Source of the DNA: Haplosporangium gracile
Lineage: Eukaryota; Mortierellomycota; Mortierellomycetes; Mortierellales; Mortierellaceae
Direction of reading: 5' to 3'
Length of the DNA: 64,000 nt
NCBI GenBank assembly: GCA_015499985.1
Contig: JAAAUF010000002.1
Span: forward strand, 88,040 to 152,039
Shown: positions 8,784-18,592 of the stretch, in pieces
Position numbering within the stretch: position 1 is the first letter of the stretch
Layout: every line of letters starts with the position of its first letter
Made by a program: the position numbers and the translations under genes
Notes under the pieces: model-generated
What the model was told of the DNA's origin: nothing
Seen by the model: the letters and a program-made list of their open reading frames with translations, nothing else
Databases searched by the model: none

Positions 8784-9287
8784 ATGAACACCATGAGCAC
8801 AGATTCAGGACCCTCACCAGACTTCTACGTGCCTGGAGCCATCATTGGCGGCGTCATAGTGTCATTCTTCTGTGTCGCAGCCATTCGTTACCAGCGAATG
8901 AGACAATCGACCGCATTCATCCCCCCTCCGCACAAGAAAAAATACGCACAATCTTCTGGCAACAACCCTGACATTGTCGTCGTCGACATGAGCAGCTACA
9001 ACGACAGCTCTTACATACCAGACAGTTCCAAGTGGCACGACGGTGACGATGACCCAAGGCCGAGTAGTCGCTGCCATGGCGGTGATCGCGGCCATGGATT
9101 TGATCATGGCATTGGCCACCACCATAGCCCTCATGACCATAGCCATAGCCATAGCCACAGTCATAGCAGCCACCACGACCACTCTTCCTCCTCGGCGGCA
9201 GATAATGCGTACTCGTCCTCGAATGATTATTTGTCTTCTTCGGTTGCCTATTGCTCTTCGTCCTCTGCCCCTACTTCAAGTGACTGA
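8784..9287 (+). CDS. Small single-pass membrane protein with His-rich tail, array member 6
   Basis: A 167-residue intronless protein. A short Ser/Pro N-terminus precedes a transmembrane helix at about residues 18-37 containing a Cys, and a basic patch R-Y-Q-R-M-R. A P-P-P-H-K-K-K segment comes next, then I-V-V-V-D-M-S-S-Y, a plausible remnant of the V-I-T-I-D...Y block. The tail then departs from the family. It has a D/S segment and a strongly His-rich run of about 30 residues at about 105-135 (repeats of H-S and H-D-H), ending in Ser/Tyr-rich sequence. A cytosolic His-rich loop of this sort is typical of proteins handling Zn, Ni or Cu ions. The partner metal, if any, cannot be told from sequence. 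The ATG nine bases downstream is an alternative start. Confidence 0.75.
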   Translation: MNTMSTDSGPSPDFYVPGAIIGGVIVSFFCVAAIRYQRMRQSTAFIPPPHKKKYAQSSGNNPDIVVVDMSSYNDSSYIPDSSKWHDGDDDPRPSSRCHGGDRGHGFDHGIGHHHSPHDHSHSHSHSHSSHHDHSSSSAADNAYSSSNDYLSSSVAYCSSSSAPTSSD

Positions 9288-10112
9288 GACACTCATGGGC
9301 CATTGGTCCTGAACATACTTCCCCAGGCAACCCTTGAACCAAACAACGCGTCGCGTTCCCTCACTCTCTCTCTTTCACCCACTTTGTAATTAAAACTAAC
9401 CTATCATTTATTGCATACGTGCGCGTTTACCTTCTTTGTGGGCATTAATTACTCATGCCTGTGATGCATTGCGACTTCTCTACGCAAAATAAGTGATTCC
9501 GCTAGTCCGACTGGTCGAAATCTTTTCCCTCAGGAAAATTCTCTTGATCACTGATCCCCGTCCGAATACATCTGGACTCCCTCCAGGGACCCATCGCTAT
9601 AGCTATGTGGTGTCACGATACATGTAGGCTCCAAAGGTATAAATATCGGGCCGGCGCTATCACGGCCGAAGCTATGGTCGCCGCATCTGGTGATAGAGAG
9701 TAAATTGGACAGATGCTTGCCTTGGGTGGTTCCATTCCCTGTCCCTTTCGCCTTATTTTTACATCGCCTTCTTCTCTCTGGCTAAATTGCAGCCCTTTCT
9801 TCCTTCGATACATTGTCATCACTTTTTTTTTTTCCTCGCCAGCTGAAATAAACATCAGTTTCAAGCGAAGTAAACCACGTGATGAATCCATGAAATGGGT
9901 ACAAAAGATCGCGTCGTGCGCGTTTTGTTTGTTCTTCCTTCTTCCCTTCGACTCTTTTCCCCAATCCACTCACACACAAAAAAAAAAAGCTCGCAACTTC
10001 CGCAACACATTCTTCCCACACCAATAACTCTCTTTCTCTCCCAACAAAAACACTCAGTTCTCTCTAACAAAAACACTCAACTCTCTCAACATAAACACTA
10101 ACCCTCTTCAAC
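9288..10112. other. Spacer between the membrane-protein array and the ADH pseudogene
   Basis: No gene is supported. A good TATA box (TATAAATAT, 9638-9646) has no convincing gene close downstream. It may be the promoter of the decayed dehydrogenase or of a lost array copy. Confidence 0.35.
10043..10109 (+). repeat. Three 22-23 bp tandem repeats in the leader of the ADH pseudogene
   Basis: Units begin AACAAAAACACTCA and end in CTCTC. They start near 10043, 10066 and 10088, the third being diverged. The ATG of the ADH pseudogene (10113) falls in AACATG at the start of what would be a fourth unit. Confidence 0.5.
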
Positions 10113-11841
10113 ATGACCCGCGACGAAAAAGAAATGGCAAGGCCTGCTGCCTCCCAGGCCTTCGAGATCGGGGACCAGCAGCATCAAAAGAAGCAACAGA
10201 GCACTCACCGCGCCGTTGATGACAATACCACCTTCGCGGGTTACGCTTCCTCTGGAGGTGCTACTCTCCACCGAATGACATTTTCGCCCCGAACTCTTGG
10301 CCCCAAGGATGTCGAGATCGATATCTGATACGCTGGTATCTGCGGATCAGATCTCCATATCCTTGAGGAGGACTGGGGCGAGCTTCACGGCAAGGTTGTC
10401 CCCGGTCACCAGATCGCCGGCACTGTTGCTGCAGCCGAACCTGAGGCCTTGTACAAGGTCGGCGACCGCGTGGGAGCCTCTCTCGTTGTAAGTGTCTTTT
10501 TTTGTTTGTCTTTTTTGTACAGTGCAGTCGAGTTGCAATAATTATCGTACTAGAGATTTACAATGCCAAACACAATTCAATAGGCATTTGTGCCCGTGCG
10601 GGCGCTAAAAGATTATTATACCGGTGCCTTGGCTTACAACACTTTTTGGGGCGTGACTGGACTATGGACATGGGAAGCAGAATGAGAGAGTGATGTCAAA
10701 AAGAGTTCACTGTTGAAAAGATTCCGATGTCAGTGATCAGTGATCATTACCGCTCACCATCACGCTTTACTGCATGCTTGAATCATCATCATCATCATCA
10801 TCATAATAGCTTGACGCGTGCATGGAGTGTGACGAGTGCAAGGCCGGCCAAGAGCAGTACTGCGCCATGAAGACGTTCATGTACAACGGCACCTTCAAAG
10901 GCGGATGCCCCGCGCCTTCGTACGGTGGTTTCGCCAACCGAATCCGCCTCTGCAGTGAGTTTGTCTACAAGTTGCCCAATGAGATCCACCTTTCCCACGA
11001 TCCGTCTCAACCTCCTTTGTCGTAGTTTTCGCGTTGCATGATGCTGTCGCCACAAATATGCAAGCATGAATCACCCACCCCTTCCCTTGTCTCGCTCACC
11101 TGCTCTTATTATCATAGCTGCCCCTCTGTTCTGTGCTGGTCTCACCACCTTCACTCTCTCCGCAAGTACGGTGCTGGAGCCGACAAGACGGTTGGAGTGA
11201 AGGGCATCGGAGTCTTGGGCCACGTCGCTATCCAGTACGCCAAGGCCAAGGGCTCGAAGGAAATTGTTGTTATTACCGACAGTGACCTCAACTCTGAGGA
11301 TGTCACCAAGCTTGGCGCAACTCGCTGCATCGAGTAAGTTCTTGTTCTTTCGTGCGTCACGCTCGGATATCATGTTATGCGCATTGTAGAAAATCACTCT
11401 AATCAATCCTCGCTTTCCTTTACCTGCTCGACTCTTTAGCTTCTTGAACAAGAATCACCTCCATGCAGAGCATCACAAGATAAATTTGCTCCTTGTCAAT
11501 AGCTTTGACGAGTCGACCAAGTGGGAGGGCGTTCTCTCGTTGGTCTCGAACCATGGCACTCTCGTCATCCTTGCGCTCTCGAAAGTGCCTATCCGCATTC
11601 CGACCATGCAGTTTTGCACCGTGACATCAAGATTGTCTCTTCATTCCAAGGCGGTCGCAAAGATGCCAAGGAGATGTTGGCGTTCACGGCCAAGCATGAG
11701 ATCCACCCTTGGATCATCAAAGTCTCCTTTAACAAGATCAACGATGCGATCGAGCTTCAGAAGAAAAAGACTGCCCGCTTTTGCTTCGTCTTGGAGGCCG
11801 ACGAACCTAAGGAGAAGGGCAGCAACGTCGAGTCCAACTAA
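10113..11841 (+). pseudogene. Decayed zinc-dependent alcohol dehydrogenase (MDR, cinnamyl-alcohol/NADP-ADH type)
   Basis: Clear pieces of a medium-chain Zn dehydrogenase lie in order. They are Y-A-G-I-C-G-S-D-L-H (catalytic-zinc Cys region), V-V-P-G-H-Q, C-M-E-C-D-E-C-K-A-G-Q-E-Q-Y-C (structural zinc ligands), A-A-P-L-F-C-A-G-L-T-T, V-K-G-I-G-V-L-G-H (Rossmann cofactor motif), and a C-terminal S-F-Q-G-G-R-K-D-A-K-E-M-L stretch. The gene is broken. TGA at 10326-10328 falls just before Y-A-G-I-C-G. There is a frameshift near 11150-11165 (before R-K-Y-G-A-G) and another near 11610-11625 (before the S-F-Q-G-G frame). The usual GHE is GHQ. Plausible introns remain (10488-10809 and one starting near 11334). 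The intron expected after L-S-H lacks an obvious GT donor. Intact relatives reduce or oxidise aromatic/aliphatic aldehydes and alcohols in the cytosol. Confidence 0.85.
10782..10804 (+). repeat. ATC/TCA trinucleotide microsatellite
   Basis: About 7-8 uninterrupted ATC units at the 3' end of the presumed first intron of the ADH pseudogene. Confidence 0.8.
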
Positions 11842-12008
11842 CCTGTTGCTGAACAGTACCTCAAGTTCTAGAGGGCTTGCCTCCTATGCGGTGCTTTTGT
11901 CACCCCCTGGTGCCGTTCTCATATAACATCTTTTTTTCAACTTTCAACATGCATTGCGACTTTTTCAGCTTTTGTTTTCTTGCATTTGATTTGTCCCCTT
12001 TCATGAAC

Positions 12009-12060
12009 ACACATTAATAGCACACATTAACAGCACACATTATCAGCACATATTAACAAC
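12009..12060 (+). repeat. Four 13-bp tandem repeats (ACACATTAA-type)
   Basis: Units close to ACACATTAACAGC are repeated four times with 1-3 differences, followed by AAC/AAAC-rich DNA to about 12110. They lie in the spacer between the ADH pseudogene and the convergent surface-protein gene. Confidence 0.6.
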
Positions 12061-12439
12061 ACAAACAGCAACAACAAAAACAAACAAAAACAAACAGGCA
12101 AACAGACAGGCAGATGTGGACACAGTCGCATTAAGCTTAAATAAAAATATTTGCATTTGGCAGACATTGTAATTAGAAATGGTTGGGGTCGTTAAGAAGG
12201 CGGGAGTAGGGACAGCGACAAGGGGCAAGGAAGAGCCACTGGTTCCAAAACTCGAAGGGGTTCGTTTCGTGACATTTGCCGCCAAAATTGTTGAATGCTC
12301 ACAAAATGCTGTGATGGGAGTGTTGGCAGAAGCTCTTTTCCCTTCTCCCTTCCTTTTTTTTGTTGCTGTCGTCGTTTTCGTTGTTGTTGCTGCTGCTGTT
12401 GTTTGCTTGGTTTGGGACTGAAGAAGGATAGTGATGGGA

Positions 12440-13192
12440 CTACTCGCGATGAAACAGATCCAAGTTCTTGCGCCACAGGTCCGGCCTCTCCTTACTATCA
12501 CCACCAACGTACATGCCATACCCTCCACCTGACTCACTATATCCAACAGACCCAGCATGATTCTTCAAAATATCCTCGTCCCAGCTCTGATGGCGTCGTC
12601 GACGTGACTGGCGGACTCTGTAGCAGCTGAACAGAACGGCCGCAAGAACCGCCAGCAGGATGATGACCAACAAGACAATCAGACCTGGAGACAGTGGACC
12701 GCCTCCATTGTTAGGGTCGTCGGTGTTTCCACCCTTGCCGTTCGAGGATTGATTGGAGGTTGCCGGATTACCGTCGTCGTCTAGAGTGCCATCATCGTTG
12801 ACGCCCGTGCCGGCTGCGGGTTCAGAGGGGTGCTTTTTAGGTGTGGTGGGTGTGGTGGGGGAGGGGGCACCGCCGATGCTGCCGAGGATTGGGGGTGGGT
12901 TGAGGACTTGGCTGACCAAGCCTGGTAAAGGACCAGTAGCGGTGGAGTTGGGCTTCGTGCGATCAGTGCCAGTGCCCGGTGCGGTGGGGACTGTGGGTGC
13001 TGGAGAGTCTCCGGGTGCGGCCACTGGTGATGGAGAGGGACTGCCGTGAGAGAAGAGGTTTCCAAGAAGGTCTCGTTTATTGTTCCTGGAGATTATGGTA
13101 GAGGCGGCGGTTGTGTGGGTAAGGGTGATAATGAGGAAAAGGAGTGTGATGAGGAGTGGTGTGCGCAATGGGGACAAGCGTGAAAGACGCAT
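12440..13192 (-). CDS. Secreted-type single-pass membrane protein with Pro/Ser-rich ectodomain
   Basis: A 250-residue intronless protein starting at the CAT complement at 13192 (M-R-L-S-R-L-S-P-L). Residues 1 to about 30 form a signal peptide (hydrophobic core L-L-I-T-L-L-F-L-I-I). An ectodomain of about 140 residues rich in Pro, Ser, Thr and Gly follows, with two N-x-S/T sites and no Cys cluster. A transmembrane helix lies at about residues 169-191, followed by C-Y-R-V-R-Q-S-R-R-R-R and a 50-residue Gly/Ser/acidic tail. The layout resembles fungal wall-stress sensors (Wsc/Mid2-like: mucin-like ectodomain, one helix, basic stop-transfer), but I see no WSC domain, so this is only an architectural analogy. 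The frame is open upstream to 13765, but that part is translated CT-rich leader. Confidence 0.7.
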   Translation of the reverse strand: MRLSRLSPLRTPLLITLLFLIITLTHTTAASTIISRNNKRDLLGNLFSHGSPSPSPVAAPGDSPAPTVPTAPGTGTDRTKPNSTATGPLPGLVSQVLNPPPILGSIGGAPSPTTPTTPKKHPSEPAAGTGVNDDGTLDDDGNPATSNQSSNGKGGNTDDPNNGGGPLSPGLIVLLVIILLAVLAAVLFSCYRVRQSRRRRHQSWDEDILKNHAGSVGYSESGGGYGMYVGGDSKERPDLWRKNLDLFHRE

Positions 13193-14710
13193 TGTTGTCG
13201 TTGTTGTTCCTTTGATAAGATTTTGAAATGTTGGTGGTCTGTGGGTTTGTGCAGATGGTATTGGACGTAAAAAGGTAAATTTTGTTCCTGAGAAAAAAAA
13301 AAAAATAGCTTCGGTTAGAAGAGTAATGGGTGAGTGGGTGATGGACAATGATGCGACGTTTGTGGTAGGTAGGGAATGAGAAGGGAATGGAAAGAAGAAG
13401 AAAAAGGTATGAGAGAGAAAAGAAGGGTGGTTGTTGAGAAAGGAAGGAAGGGAATGAAGGTTTGAACGAGGCAAGCAGTAGAAGGAGTAAAGGCGAGAAG
13501 GAATGAAAAGATGGAAAAGTGGAGCGGGTGAGTGGGGATGAGTGCTGGTTGATGTTGTAGTTGTAGTTGTTATGTGTCTGAGTGTCTGAGGATGGTTGAG
13601 CAGGGGGACAAAGGGAAAAGATAGAGAGCAAAAGAAGGGAAGGGGATGAGACGTGTAGGATGTAAAATAAAAAAGGAGAACAAAACAAGGATGCAAGGCG
13701 ACGTTCGTTTTTGTTGCTTTGCCCGCAGAAGCTGTTTGTGTTGCGTTCAGTCCATGCACAGGCACACGGGCAAGTGGCGAATGTCACTTTGTATAAGAGG
13801 AGGGCAGCGATGGGAAAGGAGGCAAGGTACAAAATGAATGAAAAGAAAGAAAAGAAAAGAAGAAAAAGAAGAAAAAGAAGAAAGAAGAAAAAGAATAAAA
13901 AGAAGAAAAGAAAAGGAGAGCAGACAAGCTGGTTGGGTGGATGGCAGGAACAAAAGCAAGGCGCGTAGTCATTACTCACTCGTTCCTTTGTTCGCATTAG
14001 GCACAGGGCGGGTCGTAGAATTACTGTTTCTTTTTTTAGCTGCTGCTAGTTCGAGGATAGCAACCAAGTGCGTCTGAAACGCACACTGGAAACACATTAA
14101 GGAGGTAGAAGACAATCGCTCTCTTTTTTCGTTTTCTTTTTCGCCTTTATTTTCATGGACCAGCTCGGAGACTTTGTTCTATCGACACAATGAGCACTCG
14201 CTCTTCTTTGTTGCCACTCTACTTGTCAGTCATTCAGCCATTGTCTGCTCTTGCTCAGCATTACTCGCACGATGGATAAAAAAAAAACTCGTATCCATGC
14301 GATTTCCTCTACCCTCCTCTTCCTCGTCTTCCAGCTCTTTTTTCCTTATGGCCTTTTTTTTTATCTGTCTGTATGAGTGCCCCCGTGTTGTCTCGAGTTG
14401 GCCATCGATGGACAGCCGCCTGTCTTGTTTCTATTATCCCTTTTGGATGACAAACTGTGCCATCTATGGTGTATTCCACTGGGCGACAGTTTATCGAAAG
14501 AAACCTTTCCTCCTCGAGGACAGTCAGGACGGGACCGAAATATGGGCGTACAGAAATTTTTAAGAAGTCAATGTGACGTCCTTTTTTTCCATTGGCTCTC
14601 GCTCTCGCCTTCACCTTAAGCGTTGGCGTGGAACATTTTTTCTTCTTTGTTACGTGATTACATACCCCCCCCCCCCAACAACAACACCAAGAGCAAGAAG
14701 AACTAAACAA
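13193..14710. other. Divergent promoter region, purine-rich on the plus strand
   Basis: Separates two divergently transcribed genes. A long plus-strand purine tract (AAGAAAAGAAGAAAAAG-like, about 13836-13920) creates spurious Lys/Glu or Phe/Ser open frames. A run of 12 C (14665-14676) lies about 35 bp before the ATG at 14711. No gene is supported. Confidence 0.5.
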
Positions 14711-17700
14711 ATGTTCAGCTGGAAAAAACAGAACCCGCCGTCAAAGCAGCGGCAACAACAGACTCAAGGCGGAGGAGACTACAACGACCTCATTGCCCAG
14801 GGGATGCGACTCGCCAACGAGGACATTGACGAATCAGGTGCCGACACTGGCGACTACATGGATGGCGAAGGTGATGAAGACCTTGGTGAAATGGACCTGG
14901 ACGACCCTGAGCTATTGGTAACGACAAGAACCTTTCCTTTGTCTACAGCACCTGCAAAGACGCAAAAGGTAGGGGATAATGCAAGAGAGAGCGTATGTCT
15001 TACTTATCCTCCTGTCAAACTTGTGGACACTAGGCCGAGCTGCAAGGACTTACAGGAGAGGCATCTGCGCCTCGCCCAAAGCCAGCAGCGGGATTGACCA
15101 AACCTCCCCCTAAGCCAGCACAAATACCAGCGCCAGTAGCATCTACAGCATGCTCAACACCCGCAGCAAAGCCTGCTCAAGCTCCAGCAAAGACCCAACC
15201 TCCCGTCCAGCCACCCATCAGACTCACGTCACCACAGGCCAACAACCCTACGGCAAATCCTGCACTGGCTGGACTTGGACTAGATCTGGGTGGCGTCATA
15301 GAGGACGATGACGACGAAGAAGTTGAATTGACAGAGGACGATTGGAACGACCCTCACTTTATGGTAGGTCACAAGTTGCTGCTGCTTCCACACGAGCTAT
15401 CTATGGTAAATAAATTGATTTTATGCCCTGTCACCTAACTTGCTGTGGACACCTCCAATAGGCGCAATTGCAATCTCTTGGCGGCCATGCGGGCGGACAC
15501 CAGGACAAAGAAACACTTGGAAAGAGCACTGCCGTGCCCGCCAAAACTGAGGTATCAACACCAAAAACAACTGGCATTCCAACAGAACTAGGGCCTCTCT
15601 CCGCCAGCAACGACAGCTTCGACACCACGCCATCATTACCCAACCGCAAACTAGCCTCGGCCAGCTCATCCATGATTGCTATCCCGCCTCAGGACAGAGC
15701 CTACAACGACGAAGACATGGATGGTGACTCATTAATGACCGATCACACTGAGGATTCCAAGGTCCAACCGGAACAACCCAAACCTTCTTCTTCAACAGAC
15801 GCCAAGCCACCCAAGCGTGTGGAGACGATACCCAAGACAAACCATAAAGACCTCCTCAAGCTTCTGCAGACGCGCGAAACCCAGTATAAGCGCGCAGCCA
15901 TAGATGCTAAGCAAGCAGGAAATATGGCCTTGGCAAAGGAGCGGATGAAGGTCTACAAGTCACTACAGGGCTGGATTCAACTTGTCGAGGCCGGCGGATT
16001 CCTCGACCTGGAAATATATCCAATCCCCGATGAGCCTGTAGCAGCAACATCAACTCTACAACAGCCCAAGCCAAAGACAGTCGTTGGTCAGTCGACCGCT
16101 TCGGCATCTGCAACTTCGTTACCTCAGTCTGCAGCCGATACTCCTACACCAAAACCGTATTCCCCACCCCTCTCGACTCCTGCAGCAGAGCCAACAACTC
16201 AAGTTTCTAGCAGCATCGCAGAAGCATCTGGCGAGGATATGCGAGCAGGATCTGGCCGAGCTCTAGCAGGGATCCAGTTCCCACAGCTCAGGGCGGATGA
16301 TGATTTTCAGATTGTCTCTAACTCAGATGCTGACACCTACGATATGCTGGAATCGCAACTGAAGTCCCAGATCAAGATGTGCGACTCAACGCTTAAGTAT
16401 TACTTCCACACCGGCGACAAGGACACGGCACGTGAATTCCACAAGTGGAACAAAAACTTTAAGGCCGATTTGGTTTCGCTGCAGTCTCACCGGAGCCACG
16501 GCAAGAGGGCGCCCGCTTTCCACTTTCAAGATGTGCGTTTTGAACAGGAGCATGGGTTTTATCAGGAGATTGGGCTGAATGACTTGTCGCTTGGTATTAT
16601 CAGAGCATGGGACCTGTCACACAAGGATGTCCAGCCTGCGGATATTGACGCCTATGTTATGTGGGACCTGGGATGGCCTACTGAGTCAATGGCAGGAGCA
16701 GGATCAGGCAAGGGCACGACTCCTACCATCAAGAAAACGGCCAAGCCTGAATACAACTACTCCAAGACTCTGGGCATTGAGCGGACGAGGGCCTTTAATC
16801 GGTTTGTAGAGAGGAAAAAGGTCACGTTTGAGATCTGGCACTATCGCGGTCTTCTGTGGAAGGACTACTTGATCGGTCGTGGACAAATTGCTCTGCAGCC
16901 ACTGCTGGAACACTCTGAGATCCACGAAATCATTCCAGTAAGTGCACTTGCAAGAAGACATTTATACGTGGAAGACACGATACAATGGACGTTGGAAGTT
17001 CATACATACTCACACTAATCGTGCTTGTTTGACCTTTGTAGCTCTTGGATCCTACAAACCGAAGAAATACTGGGGGAAAGCTTGAGATCAAGATTCGTCT
17101 GCAGTGCCCACTTTTGAAGCCAGAGATTGTTGTCAAGGAAGAGAAATGGCTGGTGATTGACGAGTTCAATTCTGGAGGTCTCGGATTCCCTTCGAGTGTT
17201 GCGGTTACAGCCCCTTCACGATTACCAGGAAGCTCCGCAACTGGACGAACAGGGACACCAGCAGAAAAGACAACCAAAGCAGTGCCCGCAGCCGCGGTTG
17301 CATCAACACCTGCTCCCGCTCCCGCGACACGCGCAGATGCTGCTCCCACTCCTGCTACTCCTGCTGCTGGTGCTGCATCGGCGAAACAGGCATCAAAACC
17401 CTTAACAGCAGCAGGACAATCTTCTGCGCCAGCCAGCCGTGGCGCTACTCCTGCCGCTGCTTCACCAAAACCAAATGCCGCCTCTGCAGCAAAGAACTCG
17501 TCAGCTGCTGCAGCGGCCGCGGAAGGAGAAGAGAGCGAATTGGACAAGGCGCTCAACGAGTTGAACAGGTAATTCATTAAGCGGACTACCATTGATTTTG
17601 TTTCCATCGTGCGTTTGTTTATATCTGTCACGATATCATTTGCTAATAGTTATTATTTTTTGTTGAATGCGACTTAGCGTTGAACTTTTGATCTCTAATA

Positions 17701-18050
17701 TGGTTTTGGAAAGCGAGATCCAGATTGCCCAGTCGATGATCCACGACGCCAGGGCCGTTGGCAATGCAGAGGCAGCGGATGAGTACCAGGATAGGTTGAT
17801 ACAGCTAGAAATCAAGATGAAGCTGTTGGTGCTGCAGGTACAGACGGGCCAGTTGACGATGGATGTGTACTGTCAGTCTGTGTATGGCAGGATTGCCAAA
17901 GACAAGAAGCTGGCAGTTGAACTGAGGCGATTGGGGATGGTACCTGAAGCCAAGCGGGCTTTGGGACGGTCCAAGATAATGGCGCAGGAGATGAAAGAAG
18001 TGGAGGAAGCCATGGCGGCACAGGGTGAGGAGGACGAGGAGCAGGAATAA
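14711..18050 (+). CDS. CC2D1/Lgd-like protein (DM14 and C2 domains), ESCRT-III regulator
   Basis: Five exons: 14711-14917, 15034-15363, 15462-16937, 17042-17568 and 17678-18050. All junctions are GT-AG and in phase, giving about 970 residues, close to animal CC2D1A/B. Visible parts are an N-terminal acidic region, Pro/Ala linkers and a DM14-type helical hairpin at about residues 307-362 (L-L-Q-T-R-E-T-Q-Y-K-R-A-A). A second related helical segment sits around Y-Y-F-H-T-G-D-K-D-T-A-R-E-F-H. A C2-like domain spans about 529-700, including F-E-I-W-H-Y-R-G-L-L-W-K-D-Y. A Pro/Ala low-complexity linker leads to a C-terminal helical region. In animals these proteins bind CHMP4/Shrub through DM14 repeats and act at endosomes. 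Fewer DM14 copies are recognisable here than the usual four. The same role in this organism is inferred. Confidence 0.8.
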
Positions 18051-18155
18051 TAAGGAGACGACATCGGAGGAAAAGGGAATGCTGAGGTAAAAAAAAGGGG
18101 CTGACCAGATATCTCTCATCTGAGTGGTCTCTGCGTCTTTGTCCCTCTCTGATGT

Positions 18156-18161
18156 AATAAA
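18156..18161 (+). terminator. Probable polyadenylation signal of the CC2D1-like gene
   Basis: AATAAA 105 bp after the stop at 18050. Confidence 0.4.
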
Positions 18162-18592
18162 GAATACGCGCTCCCATTCGCTGATCTCTGTGTGTGCTGG
18201 CAGTGAGGTCTTTCTTAGGGTGACGAGGGACACAGGGCAGGAACAAAAGAACACAGAACAAAGAACAAGTATAAAGAAAATGTCGAATTTGGGTTTGATT
18301 TCCAGCACCATCACCAAACCACAACGACGACGCCTATTTCCTTATTCTTTGTCTCTCTTTTCTTTTTCTTCTTTCCCTCCTCACTTCCTTCTCCGTCCCG
18401 CATCCATACCAATAGCCGTCTATCTCTCTCCTCCTTCCTACCTGCAGCTGCTCCCAGCACACTAACTTCTCCTCCTTCCGTTTGCACATCTCCCAACTCC
18501 TGCTCCCATCAACACTCTCATTCATCCACCCGCTTGCATAAAGCCTCTTGTCAGTGCCAGAGAGTGACCGAGGCATCACAGCGAGTCAGAGG

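Noticed and set aside
13077..13997. 306-codon minus-strand frame rich in Phe, Leu and Ser
   Set aside because: It is a translation of purine/pyrimidine-tract DNA in a divergent promoter. There is no amino-acid diversity and it overlaps the 5' end of the surface-protein gene.
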